53,132 nucleotides of DNA from NCBI GenBank assembly GCA_030691385.1, contig JAUYEI010000058.1, positions 1 through 53,132 on the forward strand, written 5' to 3'. Positions within the stretch are counted from its first letter, which is position 1; each line of letters starts with the position of its first letter. The DNA comes from Azonexus sp. (lineage in GTDB: Bacteria; Pseudomonadota; Gammaproteobacteria; Burkholderiales; Rhodocyclaceae). The notes beneath the pieces were generated by a model. That model was not told the origin of the DNA, made no database searches, and was given only the letters and a program-made list of their open reading frames with translations. Positions 16,123 to 24,906 of this stretch are shown here, piece by piece. A program made the position numbers and the translations under genes.

Positions 16123-16754
16123 GGCGTGACCTCCAGTTCGTCGATGCGCAGGCGCAGTCCTTCCTGAAATACGAGGGCAGGCACCTGAGTGATGCCGAAG
16201 CGGCGGGTGAGCAGACCTTGTTGGTCGAAGTAGACCGGCATGTGCCATGACTTCATCAGGTCGAGGTAGGAACCACCTACCAGAATCGGCTTGACCCGCC
16301 CCTGGTAGAAGGCGATCAACTGCCGGGCACGGCCGACCTGGCGCGCGTCGCGCCCATCGAAAAACAGCAGATGCCGGGACAGCGACACCACTTCCAGCGG
16401 GTTCTTGCGGGTGCCGGCGGCAAATAGCAACTCGCCCCGGGGGCCGAGGATATTGCGGTCGAGCGTGAAGCTCGGGTCGAAGTAGAAGGTCCTGGCCATC
16501 TTGGTCAAATGCAGGCCGGCGACCGGCGGCGGGTTTCTCACGGTGGCGATGCCCCGTTCTCGGGCCTGTTTTTCGAGGCGCTTGAGTTCGCCGCTGCGCT
16601 CCTTGTCGCGCAGACGTTGATCGATCATGTGCAGCAGATGTGGCTCGCTGATTTCATAGCTCGGTCCGATGGCGCCCAGATCAAGGGCTTGCGCGCCCGG
16701 TGCGACCAGCAGCAGCGAGAAGAGCAGGGGCGGGATGGCGATTAGGTGTTTCAT
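16119..16754 (-). CDS. traW: TraW, pilus assembly protein
   Basis: A 211-residue periplasmic protein with a signal peptide (cleavage near GAQA-LDLG). TraW hallmarks: DLGAIGPSYEISEPHLLHMI near the N-terminus, the RTFYFDPSFTLDRNILGPRGELLFAAGTRKNPLE block, LLFFDGRDARQVGRAR and the VYFDQQGLLTRRFGITQVPALV C-terminal motif. It acts with TrbC and TraU in assembly of the F-type pilus. It overlaps traU by 4 bp and the upstream unknown gene by 4 bp. Confidence 0.93.
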   Translation of the reverse strand: MKHLIAIPPLLFSLLLVAPGAQALDLGAIGPSYEISEPHLLHMIDQRLRDKERSGELKRLEKQARERGIATVRNPPPVAGLHLTKMARTFYFDPSFTLDRNILGPRGELLFAAGTRKNPLEVVSLSRHLLFFDGRDARQVGRARQLIAFYQGRVKPILVGGSYLDLMKSWHMPVYFDQQGLLTRRFGITQVPALVFQEGLRLRIDELEVTP

Positions 16755-17152
16755 CGCGCCACCTTCCCCGGACAGCGGATTTGTCCGGCGAGTTGTTCGC
16801 GCCCGGCGGTATCGCCCAGATGGTTCGCCCGGATCAGTGCCATCAGCACCGGATCGCCGTCACCGTCTGCCATGGCCCGGCGCAATTCGGCCGGCGTGAG
16901 GGCTCGGCCGCAGCGCCGTGCGAAAGCGGCTAGGTAATCTCGGGCCCCGGTCTCGGCGGCGGGAGCAATCTGCCTGAGCAGGCCTAGATAGTCGGCCAGT
17001 GGCATGTTGTTGTCGGAGATCTGCGTTCCTTGCGTAGCTGGCGGGCTACCTGGGGAGCTCGGTAATGCGGCACCGACCAGAGGCGGCTGGGCCCATGCGC
17101 TGGAAAATGTCAGAAGACTGAATAGCGCGAGCGTGAAGAGGGGACGGGGCAT
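16751..17152 (-). CDS. Small secreted T4SS-operon protein, unknown
   Basis: A 133-residue protein starting at the ATG at 17152 (MPRPLFTLALFSLLTF), with a signal peptide ending near SAWAQ. The frame is open further upstream but that part is antiparallel noise over the peptidase gene. The mature region has a Pro/Ser-rich stretch followed by helices (LADYLGLLRQIAPAAETGARDYLAAFARRCG) and two Cys (RRCGRAL, IRCPGK). I do not recognise a family. It lies between the S26 peptidase and traW, overlapping traW by 4 bp, so it is likely a periplasmic assembly factor of this transfer-system lineage. Confidence 0.7.
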   Translation of the reverse strand: MPRPLFTLALFSLLTFSSAWAQPPLVGAALPSSPGSPPATQGTQISDNNMPLADYLGLLRQIAPAAETGARDYLAAFARRCGRALTPAELRRAMADGDGDPVLMALIRANHLGDTAGREQLAGQIRCPGKVAR

Positions 17153-17162
17153 GGCCAGAGTC

Positions 17163-17759
17163 TCAGAACAGCGGGACCACGACACCGATAACCTGCTCCG
17201 CCCGGACCAGGCCACTTTCCTGGTAGCGCGAGTCGAAGGAGTCGGGGCTGGTGCCCTGCACGTAGTAGTAGCGGGGTGGGATGACGGTCGGCGCAATCAA
17301 TGCGAGTGGCTGGCGGTCATAGGCCGTTGTCTTGGCCACGCCGACGTCCTCGCCATTGATGGTCACCTGCCGGCCGCTGACGGTTACGGTATCGCCCGGC
17401 AAACCGCGCACGATCTTGAAAAAAGGCTGACCGCGTAATCCCGGATAACGGCGCTGTGCCTCGCCGGCAAAGGAAAAAACGATGAAATCGCCCCTTTGTA
17501 GTGGGTGCGGGCCGTGCTGCAGCCAGGCAACGCGATAAGGCAGGCTTGGCGTCCAGTTGAAAAGGATAGGCAATCGCGGTGTCGCGTCGACGAAGAGACG
17601 AATATAGGCCAGGCTCCAGATAACAATGACCGGCAGGTAGAGGTACCAGCGCTGGCGGGCATGGCGCAGGAAGTCGCCGACCCACCCTAGGATTCGCCGC
17701 CCTTGGTTGGGGTTTGCTGCGGGGCGGGCTGCCGCCTGCTGACGAGGATCGCTGTTCAT
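17163..17759 (-). CDS. S26-family signal peptidase of the conjugation system (TraF/TrhF-type)
   Basis: A 198-residue membrane protease. It starts at the ATG at 17759, overlapping the trbI stop by 4 bp. A transmembrane segment lies at about 42-58 (YLYLPVIVIWSLAYIRLFV), followed by the serine region NWTPSLPYRVAWL (nucleophile Ser in PSLP), the GDFIVFSF strand and the general-base lysine box FFKIVRGLPGDTV, all S26 hallmarks. Such TraF/TrhF-type peptidases process pilin or other secreted transfer proteins in IncH/IncA/C-like systems. It is not the thioredoxin-like TraF at 10987, although literature uses the same letter for both. Confidence 0.87.
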   Translation of the reverse strand: MNSDPRQQAAARPAANPNQGRRILGWVGDFLRHARQRWYLYLPVIVIWSLAYIRLFVDATPRLPILFNWTPSLPYRVAWLQHGPHPLQRGDFIVFSFAGEAQRRYPGLRGQPFFKIVRGLPGDTVTVSGRQVTINGEDVGVAKTTAYDRQPLALIAPTVIPPRYYYVQGTSPDSFDSRYQESGLVRAEQVIGVVVPLF

Positions 17760-18124
17760 GGTGCGGTCACCTTTCTGCGCAGTGCGGCCGTCAGATCGAC
17801 GGTATTCGGGGGCGCTCCGGCCACAGCCGCCTTGAGGACGACCAGGCAGCCGCATTCGCGCGGCAATTCCTCGAGGGCGAGCGGCAGGCGCTGGGCAAAG
17901 CTTCGCGCCATGAACAGGGCTTTTTGCCGGGCCTCCTCGGAACTGGCCTTGGTCAGGATCTGGGTAAATTCGGCTTCCTTGGCGCGGTACACCTCGGCCA
18001 CGTCGACCACGCCAATGATCAGCGCGGGGCGCAGGACGAGACGGTCGTAGGCGGTCAGGGCGGCACTCACCACGAGTAGCGTCAGCAAACCCTGGCGCAA
18101 TAGCTGGGATGTGTTCGGTTTCAT
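17756..18124 (-). CDS. trbI: TrbI, F-type inner-membrane pilus assembly protein
   Basis: A 122-residue protein with one N-terminal membrane helix (residues about 10-27) and a periplasmic region starting VVDVAEVYRAKEAEFTQILTK, the signature of F-type TrbI. In F it influences pilus outgrowth and retraction. It overlaps traC by 4 bp and the peptidase gene by 4 bp, in the usual traC-trbI-traW order with the peptidase and one unknown gene inserted. It is unrelated to the larger TrbI of P-type systems. Confidence 0.85.
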   Translation of the reverse strand: MKPNTSQLLRQGLLTLLVVSAALTAYDRLVLRPALIIGVVDVAEVYRAKEAEFTQILTKASSEEARQKALFMARSFAQRLPLALEELPRECGCLVVLKAAVAGAPPNTVDLTAALRRKVTAP

Positions 18125-20688
18125 ACCGTATGCCCCCGATGGCGCAGCAGTTCGCTGATCGCCTCGTCGATGGACAGGCCCTGAGCGCGCAACTCGTCGA
18201 TCGGGGCGTTGTCTTCCAACTTGTTGGAGAACAACAGATGGGTGGCCGGATCGAGGATGTTGCGGGCGACGCCTTCGCCGACCGGCGACGAGATGTACAA
18301 CTCGGAGAAGACGCCAGCCTCGGTGCGCAGGGAATTGAGCAGGCGCTTCTTCGGTTCGTCCATGGTCAGCCGGCCCTTGCGGTCGAGCATTTCGATGGAC
18401 TCCGGTTTCTGACGGAGCAGGAAAACCCAGTCCGAGCAGTTGAAGGCCGCTTCCATCTGGGTCGAGCCGTAGAAGTCGTCGGCGCTCTGGGTCGCCGTGC
18501 CGAGTGCGCCGCCATACTTGCGGGCGCGCCGGGCTGCTTCCTCGATGACGGCAGCCTTGACCGGATCGTCGGCGCCGATATCGCCCAGTTGCTGTTTCAG
18601 CTCGTCGACGAAGAGCACCTTGCGCCGGTTGCGGGTGAGGTACATCTCGCCGGTGATCCGGTGGAGCAGCAGAATATTGACGACTGCGTGCAGGTCGGGC
18701 CGGCGTTTGAGTTCCTCGTTCTCGATGACGATGAAGTCATTGGAGAAGTCGATGTTGTTGCGGCCTTCGAAAAAGCGCTCGTATTGCCCGCCGCGGGAAT
18801 AGGGGTTGAGCATGATGGCGAGGTCCTTGATGCGCTGGTCGCCAACGACGCCCAGTTCTTCGATGCTCCCGCTCTTGAAAGCGTCGCGTAGCCCGGTGAT
18901 GCGCAGTTCATTGCCGTATTCGCGCCAGAGCTTGAGGACCATGGCCGAGATGGCCTTGTACTGCACCTCTTCCAGGGTGTGCTGCATCGAGCACATCTTG
19001 GCGATGCCGGGCACCAGCATGTCGATGTCTTCGTTGATGTCGACGATGTGGGTGAATGGGTCCAGGCAGATGTTCACGTCGGGCCGGAACTCGATATAGG
19101 TGCCCTTGGCCTTGCGGCACAGTTTCTCGAAACTGCGGCCAAGATCGAGCATCCAGACCTTGGCACCGATGGCCCGGTACGACCAGGCCATTTCGTTCAT
19201 CAGCACCGATTTGCCCGAGCCCGGGGCGCCGATGATGGCAAAGTTGTAGTTGCCAAGATCGTTGTCGAAGATATCGAGCGTCATCAACTGCCCGCGCCGC
19301 CCCCCGAAAACGAGGGCCGGGGTGCGCGTGCCACGCCACTCGGCAATCAGCGGCGCCATGTGGATGGCATTGGCCATGGTCTTGCGCGTGACGCGGCGCA
19401 TTTTGACGAGATCCTTGTGGAACTTCTCGGTCAGCGTCATTGGCAGGCTGGCGAGCAGCGCCTGGCGATGCATGTAGGCATCGGCATTGAGCTGGAAGCC
19501 GCGGCCGCGCCAGATCGCATTGGCCGCTTCGTGGGCGGCGACCGATTTGTTGGGTGCGGTGAATATCGCCAACTGGTGGTACAGACTGACCAGATTGCCG
19601 CCGGTGTCGATGGCATCGGCAGCGGCCGTCCAGTCCTGCAGCTTCTTGTTGACGTCCGGCATGACGTCAGCCATCTTCGATTTGGCGTTCTGTGTCGCCC
19701 GCACATGATTGGCGGTGACCACCGACTTGGTGAGGTTGGGGTCGAGGACCTGGACGCCAAGGGTGAGCAGAAACGGTGCGCTGTACTGCAAGGCCGGCTG
19801 CATCAGGTCGCCGATCAGCGAGCCCATCTGCCACAACGCGAAGCGTTCCGGAAAACTCTTGATCGAGTAGAAGCGCGCCTCCAGTACATCGGGACTGGCT
19901 TCCTTCCACAAGGTCAGGCCACTCGGATGCGGGTCCTGGATGGTGTCGAAGTCCACGATCTGGTCGCGCAGTTCGCGGCCGTCGTCGTAATTGAGATCCG
20001 GCGCATCGGTCTGCGAGATGCGGTCGGGATTGGTGAACAGCGCACACCAGTTGATGAGGTCGGCGGCGTCGCAAACGCGATTGGGCAGCGAGGCCGAGCG
20101 CAGGCTGGACGACATCGAGTCGCGCAGGGCGAGCAGTTCGTCGCGCTTGTTGAGGTCTTCCGGGTCGCCCGGAAAGGCGACGCTGAGCATCAGTCGGAAA
20201 TCCCGGATCGTGTAATGGAAGCCGGCGGTCAGCGACTTCTGTGCACCCTGCAACAGATGGTCGACACGCTGGCGGGCCAGTTTGCGGAACAGATTCTCAT
20301 TGCGCGCCGGGCGGCCCCATTGTTTGGCCTGCTCAGCCTGATCCTCATCCTCGACCCGCAGATTGGCGTACTGGCGCAACTGGCTGCGCACCTGCGGCGA
20401 AGCGAACAGATGGAACTGGATGCCGGTGCCCGGCGGGCAATTGGCGTAGAGCGAAATCAGCACTTCCGCCATCCGCTCGTCGGCGCCCGACTGCGGCATC
20501 AGTTCGAGCATGACGCCCATGCTGTCGCGGTTGACGAAGATTTTTTCGGGGGCGAGATAGGCGGAATAGGGCAGCCAGTTGGCGAACTGTTCGGCCGGTG
20601 TGTCCGCCGGCTCGCCGAAGGGAAAGCGCGGGGCATGGGCGTGGTCGCGCTGAGCGGTGAAATGGGGATCGCTGTGGGCGGTGTTCAT
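18121..20688 (-). CDS. traC: TraC, type IV secretion ATPase
   Basis: An 855-residue ATPase of the TraC/VirB4 family that powers pilus assembly at the inner membrane. The ATG at 20688 (MNTAHSDPHFT) is chosen because the homologous N-terminal box FANWLPYSAYLAPEKIFVNRD begins soon after; a longer frame upstream overlaps traV only. The Walker A motif IGAPGSGKSVLMNEMA lies at about 484-498, Walker B near 690 (VLFVDELKQQLGD) and the GTATQSADDFYGS box near 735. The N-terminal TraC domain is about residues 40-300. Length is close to F TraC (about 875). It directly follows the lipoprotein gene traV, with 7 bp between them. Confidence 0.94.
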   Translation of the reverse strand: MNTAHSDPHFTAQRDHAHAPRFPFGEPADTPAEQFANWLPYSAYLAPEKIFVNRDSMGVMLELMPQSGADERMAEVLISLYANCPPGTGIQFHLFASPQVRSQLRQYANLRVEDEDQAEQAKQWGRPARNENLFRKLARQRVDHLLQGAQKSLTAGFHYTIRDFRLMLSVAFPGDPEDLNKRDELLALRDSMSSSLRSASLPNRVCDAADLINWCALFTNPDRISQTDAPDLNYDDGRELRDQIVDFDTIQDPHPSGLTLWKEASPDVLEARFYSIKSFPERFALWQMGSLIGDLMQPALQYSAPFLLTLGVQVLDPNLTKSVVTANHVRATQNAKSKMADVMPDVNKKLQDWTAAADAIDTGGNLVSLYHQLAIFTAPNKSVAAHEAANAIWRGRGFQLNADAYMHRQALLASLPMTLTEKFHKDLVKMRRVTRKTMANAIHMAPLIAEWRGTRTPALVFGGRRGQLMTLDIFDNDLGNYNFAIIGAPGSGKSVLMNEMAWSYRAIGAKVWMLDLGRSFEKLCRKAKGTYIEFRPDVNICLDPFTHIVDINEDIDMLVPGIAKMCSMQHTLEEVQYKAISAMVLKLWREYGNELRITGLRDAFKSGSIEELGVVGDQRIKDLAIMLNPYSRGGQYERFFEGRNNIDFSNDFIVIENEELKRRPDLHAVVNILLLHRITGEMYLTRNRRKVLFVDELKQQLGDIGADDPVKAAVIEEAARRARKYGGALGTATQSADDFYGSTQMEAAFNCSDWVFLLRQKPESIEMLDRKGRLTMDEPKKRLLNSLRTEAGVFSELYISSPVGEGVARNILDPATHLLFSNKLEDNAPIDELRAQGLSIDEAISELLRHRGHTV

Positions 20689-20695
20689 CTTGACC

Positions 20696-21277
20696 TCACT
20701 GCGCAGGGTTGGCGCCGGCCCCGGGCAGCGGCGGGCGTTGCAACATTGGTAGGGGCGACGGTGTACTGGCACCGGGTTCGGTTGCTGCCTCCGTGGCCGC
20801 CTTGGGCGGAGGCTTCAGCGGCGCATAGAGATCACGGATCTGGCGTTGCACGTGGTCGATCTGCCACTGGCCGTTGTCCACCTGAACATAGACATAGCCC
20901 TGGTCGTACAGATCGCCGTCGGCGTCTTCCCAGGGCTTGATCCACAGCCGCAGGATGCGGGCCTGGCTACGTAGGGGGCTGGGCATCACGGTCATCTCGG
21001 AAGCGTTGGCGGTGGCCGAGGAAATGGCACGTCCTTCCTTGAGGGAAGGGCTTTCTTCGGATGCCTCTTTCTGGCGGCGAGCGGATCGTTGTGCCTGCTG
21101 GCTGGGCAGATTGTTGTGAAGGGCATTGGCGTAGGTGCCGGATACCGAGTCGCAGGCAACGCCATCAGGTGCCTTGCAGGCGTACTTCGAGTCGCCGCCC
21201 AGGCCTGACATGGTCATGCAGGCGCCCAAGGGGAGAAGCAGGCAGACAGCAGCGAGTCGCAAGATCAGCGTCTTCAT
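20696..21277 (-). CDS. traV: TraV, outer-membrane lipoprotein of the T4SS core
   Basis: A 193-residue lipoprotein with lipobox LLPLGAC (lipidated Cys20). The KYACKAPDGVACDSVSGTYANA stretch with its paired Cys is typical of TraV. With TraK and TraB, TraV forms the core channel through the outer membrane, equivalent to VirB7. It overlaps dsbC by 4 bp. Confidence 0.9.
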   Translation of the reverse strand: MKTLILRLAAVCLLLPLGACMTMSGLGGDSKYACKAPDGVACDSVSGTYANALHNNLPSQQAQRSARRQKEASEESPSLKEGRAISSATANASEMTVMPSPLRSQARILRLWIKPWEDADGDLYDQGYVYVQVDNGQWQIDHVQRQIRDLYAPLKPPPKAATEAATEPGASTPSPLPMLQRPPLPGAGANPAQ

Positions 21278-22092
21278 GGCTGCTTCTCCGGAGCAACTTG
21301 TGATGCAGCCGATGCGAGCCGTGCTTCGATCACGGCTCGCCCGACGAACCCTTCGCTACGGGTGCCATCCGCCCAGATCAGCGTCGGTGTTCCCTGCACG
21401 CCGAGTTGGCGGGCCAGCGCCAGGTTGCGACCGATCGGGTGGTCGCAGGCAGTGGCGGTGTTGAGTGGGCTGCCGTCGCCGTCGAGCATCAGGCGCCGCC
21501 AGGCCGCCGTACGATCAGCCGCGCACCAGATGGCGATCGGTTTCATCTCTCCCAGGAAAGGCAGCAGGAAGGTGTAGATGGTGATGTTGTCGAGGCTGGC
21601 CAGTTCCGCTTCCAACTGTTTGCAGTAAGGGCAACTCGGGTCGCTGAAAACCGCCACCCGGCGCTGACCGGTACCGTGCACGGTCTTGATTGCGTCGCTC
21701 AGGGGCAAGTGTTCGAAGCGGATCGGGGTTGCTGCAGTGGAGGCGTTTTTCTGGGGCGCTTCACCGGGGCTTTTTGCCTTGCTGGCCTGCGCCAGTTTCG
21801 GGCCGGTCAGGTCGCTCATGCTCTGGGTGTCGAACAGATGACCAAAGAGAAAGTAGCGCGGCTGCCTGGCCGACACGTAGGCGACGTTGCCATTCATCCA
21901 GACCTCGTAGAGGCCGGCGACGGGCGTACGGGCGATGGTCGAGAATTGCGTTCCCGGATGGGCTTTCTGCAAGTTCGCCAGCAGTTGCGTTTCTTCGGGC
22001 GTGGCCGCGTTGACAGCGAAGCAGGTGCCTAAAAGGATCGTGCTCAAGGCCGCGACGAGTGCTCGCCGACGCATGGGTTTAGTAGTTGCCAT
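21274..22092 (-). CDS. dsbC: DsbC-like disulphide isomerase of the conjugation operon
   Basis: A 272-residue periplasmic thiol-disulphide isomerase with an N-terminal signal segment (about residues 11-29), a dimerisation-type N-domain and a thioredoxin domain with active site SCPYCKQLE near residue 150 and cis-Pro loop GTPTLIWADG. DsbC genes inside tra operons are known in IncH/SXT-type systems and probably serve the Cys-rich TraN and TraU. It overlaps traV by 4 bp and the end of traB by 14 bp. Confidence 0.9.
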   Translation of the reverse strand: MATTKPMRRRALVAALSTILLGTCFAVNAATPEETQLLANLQKAHPGTQFSTIARTPVAGLYEVWMNGNVAYVSARQPRYFLFGHLFDTQSMSDLTGPKLAQASKAKSPGEAPQKNASTAATPIRFEHLPLSDAIKTVHGTGQRRVAVFSDPSCPYCKQLEAELASLDNITIYTFLLPFLGEMKPIAIWCAADRTAAWRRLMLDGDGSPLNTATACDHPIGRNLALARQLGVQGTPTLIWADGTRSEGFVGRAVIEARLASAASQVAPEKQP

Positions 22093-23464
22093 CGTCCGAG
22101 GTCTCCAGGTAACGGGTTTCAGGGGAATTGGCGAAGCGGGCGGCAGAGGGCTCGCCTGCCGTCATTGGTACGTCGATGCGCACGCCCTTGGTGATCACCA
22201 CATCGACTTCGCGGCCGGCGTCCACTTCGATGACCGGGAAGGTGTTCTCGGCGAGCTTGATGTAGTACTGAGCCAGGCGGTCGAGGGCCTTGCCGACCCC
22301 CGAGCCGAGGCCGGCGCGATAGGCTTCGGAACCGGTGGCGCTGGCGACCGTGCCGAGGGCCGAGGTGCTGTATTCCGTCGACGAGGTGGCCAAGCCCTGG
22401 CCGATGCCGCTGACCACGCCAGCCAGCAGGGCGTTGGCGAGCATCTGGCCCTGCTTGGTGACGAGCCGCCCACGCATGCCGACCTTGCCATCCTCGCCAT
22501 AGATCGAGCCCTGGATCTTGACTTCCAGCGTCGCGCCGTCGGTTCGCACACAAGACAGACTTTCGGTGCGCAAATAGGCGCGCTCGGAGCTAATGTCGCC
22601 ATAGCCGGCGGCCACCACGAAGCACTCCCGGTATTCGGCACGGAAACGGTTGGGCAGGAAGGAGTTGTCTGATAGGCGGATCAGGACTGGATGCGGATTG
22701 GATTGGGATTGCCCGCCGGTCGGCGCATCCAGGCCACCCAGTAGCGTGCCACGGGTAAAGCTGACGGGCAGGAAGGTGGAGACGGTTCGGGGGGGCGTTT
22801 GCACTCCAGCCCCGGTGGCGCGCTCGGCTTTCTCGCCGGTATTGGCGAGCAGGGAGCGCTCGGCTACCGTAATCCGAGTGATCCCTGGGCTTGGTGCCTG
22901 CATGGAGGTTGGTGCCAGCAAGTCGCCGGGCGTGCCGCTCGGCATTGCCCAAGCGGGCAAGCCCTTGGACGGCGGCGGCGCTGGGGGCAGGCTCGCCGCC
23001 GGTGGTATGCCGTTCGGCATGGCCGGGACTGGTGTGGGCGGCGGGGGCGTAGCGGCGGCCTGCTGGGTCGAAGTCAGTCGCTGTTCCAGTTCGGCAAAGC
23101 GCTGCATCGTTTTCGCTTCGAAGGTCTGGCGATCCTTGTTGAGTCGCCCCTGTTCTTCGCGTTCGTTCTCGTACTGGGCAAGCTTGCGCCCGGCCGTGCC
23201 GACCCACTGATCGACCGGATTGACTTGGGCGCCGGGCGACATGACGCCGATGTTGGTGACCGAACTTGCTGGCCCGGCGGCGGGTTGCGTGGTGCTCGCG
23301 GGCGGACTGCTCGCGGTGAATGCGAAAATCGACCAGAGCAGCCCGACGCCGCCGGCCAGCAGGGCGCCGAGCATGGCGTACTGGCGTTGCCGCGGGGAGA
23401 GGCGCTGCAGCAATTGCTGCGGTAAGCCCCGCAGCGTCTGCATCCACTGACGCGGCGTCGTCAT
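22079..23464 (-). CDS. traB: TraB, T4SS core scaffold protein
   Basis: A 461-residue VirB10-like protein starting at the ATG at 23464, which overlaps the traK stop by 4 bp. A membrane helix is at about 28-48 (AMLGALLAGGVGLLWSIFAFTAS), followed by a coiled coil (about 85-130, YENEREEQGRLNKDRQTFEAK), a Pro-rich spacer (about 133-170) and the C-terminal beta-rich core domain with VSFTRGTLLGGLDAPTGGQ, GDISSERAYLRTESLSCV and GVRIDVPMT. TraB spans both membranes and couples ATPase action to the outer-membrane pore. The frame is open upstream of the chosen start without coding signals. Confidence 0.93.
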   Translation of the reverse strand: MTTPRQWMQTLRGLPQQLLQRLSPRQRQYAMLGALLAGGVGLLWSIFAFTASSPPASTTQPAAGPASSVTNIGVMSPGAQVNPVDQWVGTAGRKLAQYENEREEQGRLNKDRQTFEAKTMQRFAELEQRLTSTQQAAATPPPPTPVPAMPNGIPPAASLPPAPPPSKGLPAWAMPSGTPGDLLAPTSMQAPSPGITRITVAERSLLANTGEKAERATGAGVQTPPRTVSTFLPVSFTRGTLLGGLDAPTGGQSQSNPHPVLIRLSDNSFLPNRFRAEYRECFVVAAGYGDISSERAYLRTESLSCVRTDGATLEVKIQGSIYGEDGKVGMRGRLVTKQGQMLANALLAGVVSGIGQGLATSSTEYSTSALGTVASATGSEAYRAGLGSGVGKALDRLAQYYIKLAENTFPVIEVDAGREVDVVITKGVRIDVPMTAGEPSAARFANSPETRYLETSDDGNY

Positions 23465-24336
23465 GGCGTCTCTCCGCGGCGGATTACATAGACGCTGGTG
23501 CTCTCGCCGGGGCGAAGGTTGTGGTGCTCGACGGCAATGCCGACGACGCTGCCTCGTTCGCGGTCGAATTCCTGTTCGGTCAACACCATGGGCGCATCGC
23601 TGATGTTCTGCAGCAAGTATTTCTCGCCGACCAGGCCGCGCCCGTCGTACTGGCGCACCCGGGAGAACAGTGCTTCGTTCCATAACGGGAGCGTGCCGCG
23701 GGTCTCTTCGACCCGGATATCCGGTGGTACCCGATCTGAAGCCATGGCCACCAACAGCCCCTTCATGGCCCGTACCTGGTTGGGTGAGGGTGCGGCCGGG
23801 GCTGATGGCGCATGCTTCAAGGCCTTCGGTGTCCTGTCGCGAATGAGGATAGTGTCGGCCGGCGTATCCGAACGGCGCAGCAGCAAGGTGTAGGTGGCGT
23901 TGGCCGAGGCGACGAAAAGGTTGATCGGTTTGGCCGAATCGCCGACCGGACGGACATAGATTTCGCCCTTGTCTCGATCGCAGGTCAGGGCGATCTCGCC
24001 GGCTGGATTGATCGGCGATGAACCGGTACCGGCGGGTGTCATGCCCGGGCTGGCGGGAAGCGCTGTCGCCATGCCGCATTGGCTCGAATGGATATTGCCG
24101 AAGACGTCTGTGATCGATGCCCCTTCGATGCGGATGCGGGTCGGTTCGCGGATCGACAGGATGGCTTCGACCGCCGCGCCGTCACTGGCCTCGACCAGTT
24201 GCAGTGCCTGGGCGGGCAGGGCCGTGATGGCGGCGATACCGGCGACGACGAACGTAGAGTTCATTGCCCATCCGCGCCTAGGTGTTGGCTTGGGAACAGG
24301 TCGGGATAAGGCCTGGTGGGTATCAGTTGCCGACAT
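23461..24336 (-). CDS. traK: TraK, T4SS core secretin-like protein
   Basis: A 291-residue periplasmic protein (VirB9-like role). The start at 24336 is supported by a strong Shine-Dalgarno (AAGGAGGTA at 24341-24349); an internal Met at residue 25 would give a shorter signal peptide, so the N-region is unusually long (24 residues before MNSTFVVAGIAAITALPAQA). The mature part shows the TraK pattern: RIRIEGASITDVFG, GEIYVRPVGDSAKPINLFVASANATYTLLLR and the C-terminal strand set ending EHHNLRPGESTSVYVIRRG. It overlaps traE by 14 bp and traB by 4 bp. Confidence 0.9.
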   Translation of the reverse strand: MSATDTHQALSRPVPKPTPRRGWAMNSTFVVAGIAAITALPAQALQLVEASDGAAVEAILSIREPTRIRIEGASITDVFGNIHSSQCGMATALPASPGMTPAGTGSSPINPAGEIALTCDRDKGEIYVRPVGDSAKPINLFVASANATYTLLLRRSDTPADTILIRDRTPKALKHAPSAPAAPSPNQVRAMKGLLVAMASDRVPPDIRVEETRGTLPLWNEALFSRVRQYDGRGLVGEKYLLQNISDAPMVLTEQEFDRERGSVVGIAVEHHNLRPGESTSVYVIRRGETP

Positions 24337-24889
24337 TGGCTACCTCCTTGAAACTCTTCAGATGCATGCGCGCGCCGGCGTAGTTGAATTCGACCCGATA
24401 GGCCTTGAGATCGTTGGCCGTCTCGAACCCATTGACCAGGGTGCGCAGGCGGCCGCGAATGACGACGCTCTGGCCTTCTTCACTGGGGGCCAGTTGCTGG
24501 GGCGCGAAGATGGTGGCGGCATTGATCCGCTTCAGGCGTTCGGCTTCGACTTCCTGTCGGGTCTTCAGCAGGCCGTACTGCTCGGGTTCGACATAGCCGA
24601 GCAGAATTTCCTTCTTCCAGTCGATCGAGGCCGGCGTCACATCAAGGACAAGCCAGGCGATGAAACTGCCCATCTGCTCTAGGTATTCGCTGCTGGCCTT
24701 GTTACGGGTGACCCAGAAGGTCTTGTCGATCGAGGGCGGTACGACGACGGTGCGTACCGTGCCGAGCAGGTTGAGGATGACGATCAGGGCGAGGATCTGG
24801 CCGGCGGCCAGGGCGCCGACGGCGAGACCGAGCCCCCGGTTGCGGCGGCGCATTTCCTTGATATCGCCGTTGAGTCGTTCGAAGTCCAT
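24323..24889 (-). CDS. traE: TraE, inner-membrane pilus assembly protein
   Basis: A 188-residue VirB5/VirB8-like protein starting at the ATG at 24889 (MDFERLNGDIKEMRRRNRG). One transmembrane helix lies at about 21-43 and the family box VPPSIDKTFWVTRNKASSEYLEQMGSFIAWL follows, then a periplasmic domain ending in YAGARMHLKSFKEV. It sits 17 bp downstream of traL and overlaps traK by 14 bp. Confidence 0.92.
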   Translation of the reverse strand: MDFERLNGDIKEMRRRNRGLGLAVGALAAGQILALIVILNLLGTVRTVVVPPSIDKTFWVTRNKASSEYLEQMGSFIAWLVLDVTPASIDWKKEILLGYVEPEQYGLLKTRQEVEAERLKRINAATIFAPQQLAPSEEGQSVVIRGRLRTLVNGFETANDLKAYRVEFNYAGARMHLKSFKEVANVGN

Positions 24890-24906
24890 GGGCTCTTCTC
24901 CTTGGC

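Noticed and set aside
20689..20772. Upstream extension of the traC frame by 28 codons
   Set aside because: It runs into the end of traV in another frame and gives a Cys/Pro/Arg-rich non-homologous leader.
18979..20940. Long open frame (about 650 codons) on the plus strand opposite traC
   Set aside because: It is antisense to a full, well-recognised TraC with Walker motifs; composition (His/Val/Gly-rich, no domain) is that of a mirror frame in GC-rich DNA.
23465..24079. Upstream extension of the traB frame
   Set aside because: It is the shadow of traK; homologues start with MTTPRQW-like ends before the membrane helix.
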